From Ixodes scapularis (lineage: Eukaryota; Arthropoda; Arachnida; Ixodida; Ixodidae), in contig NW_024609857.1 of NCBI RefSeq assembly GCF_016920785.2, forward strand, positions 74,708,252-74,772,251: a stretch of DNA of 64,000 nucleotides. Reading direction: 5' to 3'. Below, one piece after another: positions 31,461 through 42,013 of the stretch. Positions within the stretch are counted from its first letter, which is position 1. Each line of letters opens with the position of its first letter. The position numbers and the translations under genes were made by a program. The notes beneath the pieces are model-generated. The model did no database searches, was not told the DNA's origin, and worked only from the letters and a program-made list of their open reading frames with translations.

Positions 31461-32049
31461 GCATACACCCAGCCCAATTTGTTTTGTCAATGTGGGTCTG
31501 TGTGCCATACTTTGAGTAGATTTCGCAGCTTTACATAGATCCTTCCGTAGGGCTTCGAGCCTGACGCAGCACGTCATCCTTCGTTGTCTCTCAGCTTTTG
31601 TTGGGTGAGGCTTTGCTCTTTCTTCAGAGCCTCGATGAGACGGTGTGAGTCTGGAATGCATGTTGAAAGCCGAGGGAAGACTGAAGACTCCTGTGCCGCT
31701 TCTGCCGCAGTTATTCGTCTTGGGAAAGTTCGTCAACGACGTGCTTGCTATGTTGTCAGTGCGCTATTTTCACGCTGCGGGGCATTCGCGTTTTTTGTCG
31801 CTGCGCTATTTGGCGGCTGTGCTGTTCTGGCAGGTTTTCTTTTGTCGATATGCCGTTTTGACGCTGTGCTTCTTCGTCGCGAGCTATTTTGACGCGTGCT
31901 GGTTTGTCCTTGTGCTATTTTGACGCGGGTTGTTTTGACGGGGCTCTCCTATCGTGAGCTGTTATGTCGTCTGCTGTTTTGTCACGGTGCCCTAAATTTG
32001 TAGTGCTTGTATGCTTGGCTTGATGGCTTGGATGCAATCAATGTTGTTT

Positions 32050-32290
32050 TATGTTCAAAACGCATACTAAAAGAAAGCCTTTGGGTTGGTATCCCCACTT
32101 CAGCACCCGATGGTGGATCTGGGGAAGACCTGTTAGTGTCAACATGCAGAATATTCAGCCCTTACGATATGCATTCTTGATGTCGGCAAAGACCGCTACG
32201 GTAATTTGGCGCTTGGCCTTGTTCTCTACAAACGTGACTAGGTCTATAATTCTATCGGGGGTGTTCGTTACACGCTAGAAATCAGACATT
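32050..32290 (-). pseudogene. LINE reverse transcriptase relic
   Basis: The minus strand contains PDRIIDLVTFVENKAKRQI and then VAVFADIKNAY, corresponding to the RT block where LINEs have a FxDxKxAYD motif. A damaged region resembling the GVPQG block follows near 32070-32110. It is in the same orientation as the RNase H relic at 28590-28787 and may be the same element before later insertions split it. Confidence 0.5.
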
Positions 32291-32499
32291 AGCAGGAAAA
32301 TTTACGTCACGTGCCCTATGCGCCGAACGAAAATAATTGTGGGTTCTTCTTTACTCCCGTAAACGACATTTTAATATGTTCTCAATAAATATAAACGATC
32401 GAACCTTAAATACTGCATTTCGGTGGCAATTCACCAAAAGAAAAACGTATTGTTTCTCCCTTCTTACGTCCTCGGTAATATTAAACAAACACAAAACCA

Positions 32500-32545
32500 C
32501 ACGCAAAAAAAAAAGATATATATATATATACGTATATGTATATAA
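32500..32545. repeat. A-run and (TA)n microsatellite
   Basis: 'aaaaaaaaaa' then about 14 'ta' units broken by 'cg' and 'tg'. Confidence 0.8.
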
Positions 32546-32959
32546 ACGCTTGCTTTATCCCCGGCAAATCTCAACGATGTGATCACGTCGATTGCACCGA
32601 GTTGTCGCCATGCTAAATAGGTCAAGTTTAGCGAGTCCCCTGTCAGCTTTACGTCAACTATAAACGTACAATACAGACGTTGGTTCATGGGAACCCCTCC
32701 TTGTACTATCTCGAGATCTCGTTGACCGAATGGACGAAAGTTTTCCACCCCCTTGAAAGCGGTCCTCCTTTTTTGCGCGATACATTGCCAACCGATCGCC
32801 CGCGGCGGGTGTCAGCTACAACCGGCCGACAGTTGCAACATCGTACTTTCCACTTTGTCGATACGGAAAGCAGCGCGAGCGTTCACGGTTCCGGCGATCA
32901 GTGACCTCGGCGGTCCGGGGAAACACGCGACACCGTCTGAACGTATTCAAGCGCGCGCC

Positions 32960-33229
32960 TGATAAGCGTCGATGCGTAATCGAGTCTTCCAAACGAGGTA
33001 GTGGAATCGTCGTGGCATTTTCCTATAGACGACTGCAAGCAAGGCCACTGGACGCCGCCATGTCTCTGCTCGTGCGGGTAGCACGAGCAGAGGCATGGCG
33101 GCGTTCAGCCTGTGCAATTGCAAGCTTGCCAAAGCTCTGTTTACGCGCATCTTACAGGTGAATGCACGCATGGGGCACCAGTCGGGGGCGCCATGTTTAC
33201 AATAGACAATTGCTAGCTTGGCGTCGCGA
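32960..33229 (+). repeat. Left arm of an inverted duplication (right arm 37030-37240)
   Basis: 'gcaagcttgccaaagct' and 'cgccgccatgtctct' recur inverted at about 37060-37125. Both copies keep a frame reading C-(D/N)-CKL-(A/V)-KA, FTR, then ARMGH. It also holds a nested hairpin at 33050-33106 (arms of about 23 bp, one mismatch). The hAT element at 33238 lies between the arms. Confidence 0.6.
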
Positions 33230-34634
33230 CTTGTGTCCAGAGTGTCGAACCGAAATTTTTATCGGTTCGGTTCGGGTTCGGGTTCACGGCTTTCGGTTCG
33301 GTTCCGGTTCAGTTCCGGGGAGGAAAAATATCGGTTCAAACCGGTTCGAACCGGTTCGAACCGGTTTGAACCGCTAAATTGAGAATATATTTTTCGCGTT
33401 GTTCTTGCAATATACACTATTTGCGCCGGGAAACGATAAGCTATATAGTTTCTTCGATCGTCTGTCCAATTTACTTTTGTTTTAGGTACCAAAATATGAA
33501 ATTCAGTTATTTAATTTTGACGCAAGAGTGGAATAAAATCTACATTGACGTACATAACGTCGTGTTCATACGACTCAACATCCCTTTGTTTACCAGTAAC
33601 ATATATTTTACCTGAATCAAAATGTTTAAGTACAAGTGTAAAAAGTTGAGCTGGTTGGTACACAAATGTAGATACATCATCTTCAAATTTAGAACTATAC
33701 TGTATTTTATTGTGCTTTCTTCGTGTTTAAGTAAAATTCTAAAGTTCAAGCTGATCTATTTACACGGTATAAAATGGTGTCGCAAAGTGTGGTAGGTCGC
33801 CTAAAATACCCGTGGTTGGTACAAATTTGTGTCGCAGTGTTAAAAATGAAATCGCGATTCTGTCCTTGAACTACGGAACTAATTACATCCCATAAAATTA
33901 TGAAATGAGCACCTCGGTGCTCATGCTACTTATGAAATAAGGTTTACAAAATACACTCCACAATATATATTTATATGATGACGACACAACTGAGCTAAAA
34001 GCAATGAAATTTTCAGAATGTTACAAAAGTTTTAGGATAATTCCTTTCAATCTATTTCTTTTATAGAAACACCGTGCGGCAATCCAAATGCTTGTTGTTC
34101 CAACCAAACATTATTTACACTCAGCACCGCATGCGTGCCACTAATCATGCAGCAAGAAGTAATCGCAATTATTCACTCTAATCTATACTCACCTTCACAC
34201 TCAGATCGAATCTGGCCCAAAATAGCGCTTGCCCAAGTGAATATTTTCTTCTGCAGAACAAACTGGCATAGCCTGGCAGTTGAGGTTTGTTCTTGACAAC
34301 ATGCCGGTCAATTTAATTTGCAAATGAGCATCACCTTTGCTAACTGATGATTTTAACTCGACAGCGTTAAGGAGCTCATGTCGCAAAAAAGCTGATGCCG
34401 GTGGCGTGACTGGAAAATCCTGATGGGTCGATAGGTTCATGGGGTGAGAGCTGCATACCCTCGCGCAAGAATTTCAAGTTTCCCACAATGCTCACGTGAA
34501 ACGTGACATCACGCGTGGAATGAGAGTGATTAAAACATGACATGTAATGCGAATTAAAGATCGCCGTATGTCTCAAATAATTTCACTTTTGAAAGTAATT
34601 ATTTCGCCTTAACGAAAAAAAAATTAAGAATTCT

Positions 34635-34690
34635 TTGGTGGGATTCAATCCCACAACCCTTTAGTTGCGAGTCAGACGATTTTCACTAGG
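34635..34690 (-). ncRNA. tRNA-like fragment (SINE remnant?)
   Basis: On the minus strand 'ctgactcgcaactaaagg' is followed by 'tgggattgaatcccacc', resembling an anticodon arm and a T arm with B box. The front half of a tRNA is not seen, so a SINE remnant is likelier than a gene. Confidence 0.4.
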
Positions 34691-34852
34691 AACGGCGCGA
34701 GCGTCTGGCACGACAAAAACGTGCTTTTTGGTAAGAGCGTTTTTGCAAGCAAAGTAGCTTCCGGAGTCACGCTTTTTGGTCTGCGCCAAAGATGCAGGGA
34801 AGAGGAACCTTTACAACACAGTATGCTTTTAAAACTCCCCCTCTCCCGCTTA

Positions 34853-34853
<1 letters not shown>

Positions 34854-34883
<30 letters not shown>

Positions 34884-34888
34884 GCGCG
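34854..34888. repeat. Poly-C tract followed by (CA)n
   Basis: About 16 C, then nine or so 'ca' units, then 'cgcgcgc'. Confidence 0.85.
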
Positions 34889-34908
34889 CACTTCTTTATA
34901 GAGCAGAG

Positions 34909-35215
34909 CTGTTAAGGGCTAGCTTCCTCAGTGTCGTGACCGTCAGCAAACAAATGATGACACTAAACTCTGGACAGCTACCGCCATCTATAAATGACGA
35001 CGGCAACCAGACAACCGACTTGTCGGTTGTCTGGTTGCCACCGTCGCTCATAGATAGCGGTAGCTGTCCAGCCTTTCCACTCGGGCTTGCCGACTTGCGG
35101 GCGGCCATTCCTTCATTCCCACGACAGTACAGCTTCGCTGGTCTTCCTTCGTCGCCACAGTGGAAAGGCTGAAAGTATTTCTGAGGAATTGCCTCCTCCA
35201 TTTGTGTGTGTTCAT
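34909..35215. repeat. Interspersed foldback repeat, copy 2
   Basis: Homologous to 8500-8825. It contains a long hairpin (34972-35069): 48-base arms pairing at about 42 positions with only a 2-base loop. Beyond the hairpin both copies share 'gctggtcttccttc'. Confidence 0.7.
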
Positions 35216-36510
35216 TCGACAATTTTATTTGACACTTGTTAACCGCAACCCTTCATTGCTTTTATTTTGCACCACGTGAAGTTTAGATAGGTCGTAAAAC
35301 GACATCGGGTTGGAATGTTCATGACTTTTCCGAGGCGTACTGGTCCTCTGGCCCAAGTATACTCGCACAGGCCACCACCAATTCAGAAGCTTCTTTGTCG
35401 CGGTGAAATTGCGAGGATTAAATGAGACTATTTCTTTTAGTCTTGCCTTCCCTGCTTGCTTGATGTCGCTATTGTAGAATCATAACCACCCGCCTGACGA
35501 CAGTCGAGGTTGGCTCATGGATTGGACAGGAGGACTGCGTGAGCACCGTACATCGGCTCGTAACACTCAATGTCTTGGCAGGCATTTGGGTAGTGGCTCG
35601 TGTCCAACCACTGCGGTGATGAAGATAGCCAAACTCTAACAATGCCTGGAGCTGAGCACGCGTTTTCTTCCTTTAAAATTCCAGCGCGGGGGTATGATTA
35701 ACGTTGGCGGCATAAGATAGGCACCAGGCCTCGTGGCCGCTTCTGGCTCCGAGTTGAGGAGATGAACGATGCTCATATTTTTCGAATTTTTTGGCGACTG
35801 CCATTGCCTAGAAAAAAGAGCAAAGCCAAGTTCAAGCAGTTATTACGTTAGGGAGTTATCCTGAGTAGTATTTAGTAATGTATAGAAATATTTTTATAGC
35901 TCCTTTAAGCAAAGTGCAGAAAGAGTCGAAACTTGTGCAATAACTTTAGAACGACGCTTGTGTGAGACTTACAGCGACTGCCAACGTTCGGCTGTCTCTC
36001 TGAGGTCACTAAAATATCCTATTTTTTTAATTCTTTCCGTACAAACGTTTAGTTCTATGTAACGTCATATTAATAAGTCGTATTTAGTAATTCCAGTACT
36101 TCTATTCTCAGGGACGTCTTTCGGATGCAGTTCAGCAACAACGAAAAAAATATTTGGGTGCCTCAATAGTGTAAAATGGGTCTTGCAACATTTTTTCTTA
36201 TACTTTCAATAAATAGCGTTAAGGAATAAACCCCACCGTTGATAGCTTGAGGAAACATCCATTAGTTTTCCCCTAATAGCAGATGCAGAAAAAATAAAGG
36301 AAAGGGACAGCTGTCGATATCTCCTCTACCGCCAGTGTTGATCACAGTCATGCTCTAGGCGGCTAGGGTTTGGAAAGCAAAAGCTTGGGCCGAGCTTCAG
36401 ATATGGTCAGGGTTTGGCTATTATCATTAGTAAGTGACATGAGCCGTCACCCGAATGTTTGGCGGTGCTGATTTTCATGAACCAGAGCGATCGACTAGGG
36501 GTTATGAAAA
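35216..36510. other. Interior of the hAT element without recognisable genes
   Basis: Apart from the short repeat at 35400-35485 (minus strand), I see no domain or structure. Frames are all below 70 codons. Confidence 0.35.
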
Positions 36511-36514
36511 TCGC

Positions 36515-36710
36515 TTACGTCACGGTGTGACGTGACTCTCGTTGCGAAATCGTGATGTCATGTTACGTCATGCTGTCAACAATGTTAATAAATATAGTGA
36601 CTTTCTCAAATGAAATCGAGTTGACGCAGTGAGTCACGTGACGTCACGAGGTCACGTGATAACATCTATTGACACCATGGCGTGACGTGACAACGTGACA
36701 CATGGTTAAT
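36515..36710. repeat. Cluster of TGACGT/CACGTG words
   Basis: At least ten tgacgt, acgtca or cacgtg words occur within 200 bp, some in overlapping palindromes (for example cacgtgacgtcacg near 36636). It may be a decayed tandem repeat or a dense set of bZIP/bHLH-type sites; there is no proof of either. Confidence 0.45.
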
Positions 36711-37029
36711 CATAGTGTCATGAAAACCCACAACTTACCATACTTTTCAGTTCTGTATATGACGATTTGATCCATAGATAGAAATACAGCCGCCAATTTT
36801 TTATTCACATATGTTCATTTTGTAATACTAACAGAAGAGACAAAAAAGAAATATTACCTTGAACCGTTTTGAACCGGTTACCGTTATATTTTTTTTCGGT
36901 TCGGTTCCGGTTCAGTTCCAAGATGGCGGCAAAGATTTCGGTTCGGTTCAGTTCCGGTTTGGCTAAAAATAACGGTTCTGTTCCGGTTTTCGGTTCGGTT
37001 CGGTTCCGGTTCGACACCCTGCTTGTGTC

Positions 37030-37260
37030 CCATGCGGGCAAGCACGTGCAGCGTGCGCGTGAAGACAGCTTTGACAAGCTTGCAATCGCACGGGCTTTCC
37101 TGTACGAGAAGAGACATGGCGGCGGCCAATCGCACCGTTTGCAATTGTTTGAAGCGATCCTAGCGGCGTATAGTGCCGTGCTAAGCATCTTGGGAACCAG
37201 ATGGTCACGTCTGCGGTTTCGATTTGCCTACCTCGTTTCACGAAAACCCGTCATGGACAA
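37030..37260 (-). repeat. Right arm of the inverted duplication
   Basis: Complement of the region at 32960-33229 in several blocks. On the minus strand a frame reads MSLLVQESPCDCKLVKAV then FTRTLHVLARMGHK, similar to the left arm. Product unknown. Confidence 0.6.
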
Positions 37261-37373
37261 ATACAGTGCGTGCACTTTCGAATATATGACTTTCCTTGAA
37301 GTCATAGTACTGTAGGAGATTCCTACCGATACAAATAAAATGCTCAGACACTCTTATTTTTCGGCCCGGCAGA

Positions 37374-37398
37374 GGGGGGGGGGGGGGGGGGGGGGGGG
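37374..37398. repeat. Poly-G tract (25 bases)
   Basis: Uninterrupted G run, quadruplex-prone. Confidence 0.9.
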
Positions 37399-37558
37399 TG
37401 TTTAACGTAAAAGAGTTTGTGCACAGGAAACCAAAGGAAGAAGAAGACGCGAACTGGTCCGATCAACCTGTGCCATCGTCTTAAGAAGTTACTTGGTAAT
37501 CAATGTGGCAGAATGCTGTCGTAACTCAGCAAAACATATGATAATAGGCTGATCTTAA

Positions 37559-37560
<2 letters not shown>

Positions 37561-37618
<58 letters not shown>
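37561..37618. repeat. (AT)29 microsatellite
   Basis: 58 bp of perfect AT dinucleotides. Confidence 0.97.
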
Positions 37619-37624
<6 letters not shown>

Positions 37625-37910
37625 GGAAAAAGCGCTTCTTTTTTGCAATCACACAAAATCGACTAAAGGCTGAAACTTAGAGAAAGAGACGGCCCATGAC
37701 ACTTCAACCGCTAAAACACTGAAGTGTGATTCACGCGTCATCAAGAATCCGCACGTCACACTATACTTAGTTTCAGTATGGAAACGGTTAACGGCTACAA
37801 ACTAACAGCAACATCAGTGCAGCGTCACAAAACTCATCGTCTCTTTGTGTGTCTGCTTTCGTTGACTAAATCAATCAACCGCAGTGAATGCGCCGTCGCC
37901 TTGCGCTTTG

Positions 37911-37950
37911 AGTGTGTGTGCGCGTGTGTGCGTGCGTGTGCGTGTGCGTG

Positions 37951-38003
<53 letters not shown>
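37911..38003. repeat. (TG)n microsatellite with CG variants
   Basis: About 45 dinucleotides, first half mixed with cg, second half pure tg. Confidence 0.95.
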
Positions 38004-38006
<3 letters not shown>

Positions 38007-38588
38007 TTGTCTAGCCCTGACTACGCTCTGACGTATGGAGAAACGGAGTAGACGATTGGCTTTCCCCGCATCGTGTCATTAAACATCGATTATTCAAATG
38101 TCCCTCGTCGACAAAAAGTTTCACTCCGCGGGATGATTTCGTCCTCCAGTAAAAAGCTACCATGTCATTTACCTTGTTTCTGTCTTTGTGTCACTCTGTG
38201 TCTATTCAATGTCAGCCACTCTTTATAACCGTTCTATAATGCCCGGGTCCCACTAAAGTCTGTTTCTGTGTTCCCTTTGTGTATCTGCAGTGTCACCAGA
38301 TGATGTTTAAAATTGGGTTGAATATAGATATAGATATATACGTTTTTTTTTAATGAATCGTGCATTATGATTATACTTCCGTGTATCTGTGAGCGTGTGT
38401 ATTCTGAATTATTGATGCTGCTGCTACGTCACGAGACAAGTGTTCCATTGTTTTCTTATAATTTTATTCTGTATCTATCTTTAAGCTGTTGAACTGAATT
38501 CGGGGGCATAGGCGCTATCATGCCCCATGTCTTTTTCTCTGGCCCCTCAATAAATAACATTCGCAACACACACACACACGCACACACA

Positions 38589-38985
38589 AAAAAGTCAATC
38601 TGTCCTGGGAATGTAGCGTCTTTGCCTTCCCTGCCTGCTAGCCGTATACAAATAGATACCAATATGCAGGCGACAAAAACCTCGCAAGGCGATTGGCTGA
38701 TCGGTCTTCGTTGCCATAGCAATTGCCATTTCGGTCCTTCAAATCACTGAAACTTTGAAAAGATCGTTCTGAACCAGTCGCGCCAAGATTCCTATGGAGC
38801 GTCATCGTACTCATAGCGTTCCTCGTCAATATAAGCGTCTTTGGCAGCGTGCATTGAATAGAGTTGTCAATCACGCTTACCTCCACAGATCTCTTACTGT
38901 TGTTCTTGCGTATGTACAGACAGCAAAATGTTTTTTTCAATGCCGCCAAACACCGATGCCGGATGTGGTGGCGGTTGCGAATATG
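38589..38985 (+). mobile_element. Inverted-repeat element X, copy 1 (3' truncated)
   Basis: Aligns with 48365-48760 over roughly 400 bp, from an AAAGTCA-type end through 'gcaaggcgattggct', 'ccagtcgcgccaagatt' and 'cgttcctcg'. The right end is lost at a T-run near 38985. Confidence 0.75.
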
Positions 38986-39156
38986 TGTTTTTTTTTGTCC
39001 AATGACGCTTGGAAGGGTAAACTTAGTCGTTAAGATCACGTGGTTACTCTTGTCGACGGCGCACCCATCAAGGACGCGCTGCCGAGATAATAACGACATT
39101 ATTCAAACGACGACGTAACTCTTGCAAAGCATCATTGTGGGCAGGGCTTGCGACCA

Positions 39157-39797
39157 GGGTGGAGAAGAAAAATCAAGATGATTTAACGCGCGATTTATAT
39201 AATTAAATAAATCCTGATTTAATTCACACCGGTTTTGCTACGGTGATTTAAATGAAACATTTCCCTAAAAATAATTCCCAAAATAGCTTTGTTTGCTGCT
39301 TTTTTTATCATGTAACGCTTTCTGCGTGCGCTTTTTTATGTGAAAGAATCACGAAGCAATATAGATTTACTGCCGGTTGAACATAACAAACTCTTTTAAC
39401 TAATTCACACATTTGAGCTCTTTTTTTTCTGTCTTGCCTTCGTTTGTTTATTTATGTAATATTCTATTGCAAGCAAATCAAAACGAGAAAGAAAAATTCG
39501 AAGCAAGAAAATTAAGGCCTCATTGAAAGCAACGAAACCCGAAAGAAAAAGAAAATAAATTTTTACTAACTAAAACAATAAGCTGATATTTTTCTAGCAT
39601 ATATTTTTTTTTGTGAACGAACGGATTAATTAATAAATCAATTTGCGGTGTTTAAAAACAAATATAGATATGAAGAATCACTTTTTCCCAGCTACAGTTA
39701 TTTTAAATTAAATTAATCTGATTTGAATCAAATAAATCTAATTTAAATAAAATAAACCTGATTTAGATAAAATCATTCTGACTTAAATAACACAAAA
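39157..39797. other. AT-rich block with possible one hAT-like end
   Basis: It starts with 'cagggtggagaagaaaaatc' at 39165, resembling a hAT terminus, and contains many 'gatttaa' and 'ttaaatc' words. No matching opposite end was found, so I do not call an element. Confidence 0.3.
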
Positions 39798-39799
39798 GC

Positions 39800-39828
39800 C
39801 AAAAGGTTGGACAAAAAGTCCAACCTTT
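39800..39828. repeat. 12-bp hairpin
   Basis: 'aaaaggttggac' pairs with 'gtccaaccttttt' around aaaaa. Confidence 0.75.
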
Positions 39829-40077
39829 TTCCGATGTCTTTTTGAACACAATTCTCGAAATCGGACAAAAAAAATGACGATACTGATCGATCTAGGAAAC
39901 CATTAACGTCTCGAAAATTATTTTAAATTGGTCCAGCCTCTTATAGTAATTGCCATCGATACTGACATTTCAGCATTACCCCTAAAACAAAGAATTAGAC
40001 AGTTAATTCAGACATTTTAGTTAATATAGTCAAGTTACTATAGCGATTATCCCCTCTTATCGTGACGTATTCACACA

Positions 40078-40239
40078 GGGTATTCACACGAGGGAGAAAT
40101 CCCGGGGACTTGTCCCCGGCACGCGCATCCCACGACGAAAACGTCAGGCTTTGCGATGTGCAAAAGCCTCGCGTTTTCATCTCGTGATGCGCGCGTGCCG
40201 GGGAGAAATCCCCGGGATTTCTCCCTCGTGTGAATACCC
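40078..40239. mobile_element. Foldback MITE, 162 bp
   Basis: Begins GGGTATTCACACGAGGGAG and ends with the exact inverse. Pairing continues nearly to the centre at about 40158, so the whole element can fold into one long hairpin. No clear target duplication. The ends recall GGGNNTTCACAC-type MITEs, and the element at 9370-9568 has a related TTCACAC word. Confidence 0.85.
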
Positions 40240-40337
40240 TTAAAGTCCGTCGGGCCCAATAAACACATTGCGAAGAAAGAACCCGTCTAACTCTCACCTT
40301 ACATTTAATAAAAGAAAAATATGTTCCAAATAAAATC

Positions 40338-40408
40338 ATGTTTACAAACAAACCGGAGTGCCCCTAGCGGCACGCCACCGGCGTCGCGCATGCGCGATGG
40401 GATAGGGG
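40338..40408 (-). repeat. Short repeat shared with 24455-24525
   Basis: Inverse copy. The minus-strand frame reads GGVPLGALRFVCKHD. Confidence 0.55.
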
Positions 40409-40699
40409 CAAGAAACGCCGCGTCCCGCATCAACAAACCATAGGTGGTATCAGTGGTGGTAAGTAGTGGCGGCCATAGCTGAGCTTGCTGCTGGTGAGCA
40501 CGTGTTGACGGCAAGCTCCCACAAAGCTTCCAACACACGCATTTTACACCATCAGTCTGTCTATGCTTGAAAAAGCGGTGGAGAAACTGCATCGTGACGT
40601 CGCCGGTGGGAGGAGCCTAATCTCCATCGCCAACAAACTACATCGGAAGAGAACTGCACCGTGACGTGTCTGGTGACGTCGCCGAACTGTGGCGACGTC

Positions 40700-40935
40700 A
40701 CGTGGAGGACGTGGAGCGAAAGCTCGCGCTGCAGAACCCAGGGATCCTGGGTTCAATTTCCGCCGCTGCCCGTTTCGATCTGGATGAGCATCGTACCGGC
40801 GTGTGGTCGTTTATCGTTACTGCGTGACGCACGTTAAAGACCCCAGGCTAGCAGTTGTACTGCACTGGCTAAATTGCTTATCTGCAGGGGGTAACAATGT
40901 CGCCATGTTCAGGCAGACTAACCTCCTGCTGTAAA
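40700..40935 (+). mobile_element. SINE copy B
   Basis: The uninterrupted relative of 30530-31460. It has 'ggagcgaaagctcgcgctgc', a B-box-like 'ggttcaatttcc' at about 40752, and then a ~150-bp non-tRNA body with 'cacgttaaagaccccaggct'. A perfect A box is not seen. A 40673-40701 palindrome (gtgacgtcgcc) adjoins its left side. Confidence 0.6.
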
Positions 40936-41182
40936 AACAACGAACGAAAAATTTTCTTTTTGAATTTATTTGACTGCGTCAGTGCACCTTCTCTTGTGCT
41001 GCACGAGAAAGAATGTTCCTTGGGGGGTTAAATTTTCGGTGAAGTAGGACGCCAAAAAGAATAAAAGAGAATATTTTCCTCAAGTTGGGTTCGTAGTAGA
41101 AGAGGAGCAAAAAGAAAATCAGTTGTTAGTCCCACGGTGTGTATGGTATTTTCTTTATGTGTATGTTTATCCTAGTTCAGCT

Positions 41183-41375
41183 GGGGTGCTATGTTGCGCT
41201 TTTTGGACTCCCAGGAGACTAGGGAGAAGGAGGTGACGTCAACGATACAGCAAACGCAGATTGGATGTTGAAAGAAGAAAACAAAATGAACATCCAATTT
41301 GCATTTGCTGCGTTGTTGACGTCACTTCCTTCTCCCTAGTCTCCTGGGAGTCCAAAAAGCGCAACATAGCACCCC
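41183..41375. mobile_element. Foldback element, 193 bp with ~85-bp arms
   Basis: Begins GGGGTGCTATGTTGCGC and ends with its inverse. The arms run about 86 bp with few changes around a 20-base A-rich centre. No obvious target duplication. Confidence 0.88.
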
Positions 41376-41521
41376 TGGCCTTATACCTGAAGTAGTTGCT
41401 ATAAAATAAAGTATCTCTCTGTGTCTCTCCAGATGAAGTATGAACGAACTAGGTCTTCTTAAGCCTGTTACCGTTGCTTGCTTGGCTTTTCACTCAGCCA
41501 AGTGGCATATATGGGGTGCAC

Positions 41522-42013
41522 TCAAATGAAAACACACTCGTGTTGAATCGTGTAAGAGTATTTAGAATATTTATCGATCACGCCGCTGAAGTTGCATCGC
41601 TCGAAGAACTTCCTTTTTGTGAGCGTCTTCTCTGCTTGAGTTCGCTGGAAGCACAGCCACTTCGATCCGAGGCAATCGATAATAGCGTTGGTGACATCAA
41701 CAAGTACGCGACTCACAGAGCAGTGGTGAACACCAAAGTTTTCGTCGCTCCCCACGGTTCCCTGGAAGCCGCCAGCGGCGTAGAAGCGAACAGCTGCGAG
41801 GACTTGTTGTTCGACCGTCAGCACACAGGGCCCTTCGCGACACCGCTGGAGCTTTCCGCGAAGCTGGTCGCACAGCCAGCGAGACACCCCTTTGGTCAGC
41901 CGGTATTCGCCCACAAAGCTCGCATCGCTCGTCTCGAAAGCATCCCGGTGATCTCTAAAATCTCGATCCGCTGGCGAGCCCAACAGTAGAGATGCATATG
42001 TTAGGATCGCCAT
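41522..42013 (-). pseudogene. PIF/Harbinger transposase, N-terminal fragment
   Basis: A 163-codon frame opening with ATG at 42011-42013. It reads RDFRDHRDAFETSDASFV, then YRLTKGVSRWLCDQL, then LTVEQQVLAAVRFYAAGGF QGTVG-type residues and SVSRVLVDVTNAI. This order matches the helix-turn-helix region ahead of the catalytic domain in HARBI1-like nucleases. The catalytic DDE part is absent: after KFFERCNFSGVID the sequence becomes unrelated and stops. The protein is therefore truncated and cannot cut DNA. The N-terminal region is strikingly free of stops, so decay may be recent. No Myb-like partner or terminal repeats were found nearby. Confidence 0.8.

Larger units (their letters stand above)
29808..31992. 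mobile_element. Inverted-repeat element with subterminal repeats, host to a SINE
   Basis: Bordered by TTAA (29804-29807) and TAAA (31993-31996). The ends GGGAACGCGACATAAC and, inverted, GGGCACCGTGACAAAAC correspond. Inside each end lies an array of degenerate 'gtcaaaatagcac' words, pointing inward from both sides (about 29885-30110 and 31740-31985). Subterminal repeats are transposase-binding sites in several DNA transposons. The probable TTAA target suggests a Kolobok or piggyBac relation, but this is inference. A SINE and, within it, another element sit in the middle. Confidence 0.55.
33238..37021. mobile_element. hAT-type DNA element, 3.8 kb, CGGTT-rich ends
   Basis: The ends are CAGAGTGTCGAACCG and, inverted, CAGGGTGTCGAACCG. 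An exact 8-bp duplication CTTGTGTC flanks it at 33230-33237 and 37022-37029. Both features fit hAT transposons. About 140-165 bp at each end consist of degenerate cggttc/gaaccg words that could bind transposase. I find no transposase frame inside, so it is non-autonomous or badly decayed. It carries a foldback repeat (34909-35215) and a tRNA-like fragment (34635-34690). Confidence 0.85.

Noticed and set aside
39165..39797. hAT element starting 'cagggtggagaag'
   Set aside because: No matching inverted end or 8-bp duplication could be found.
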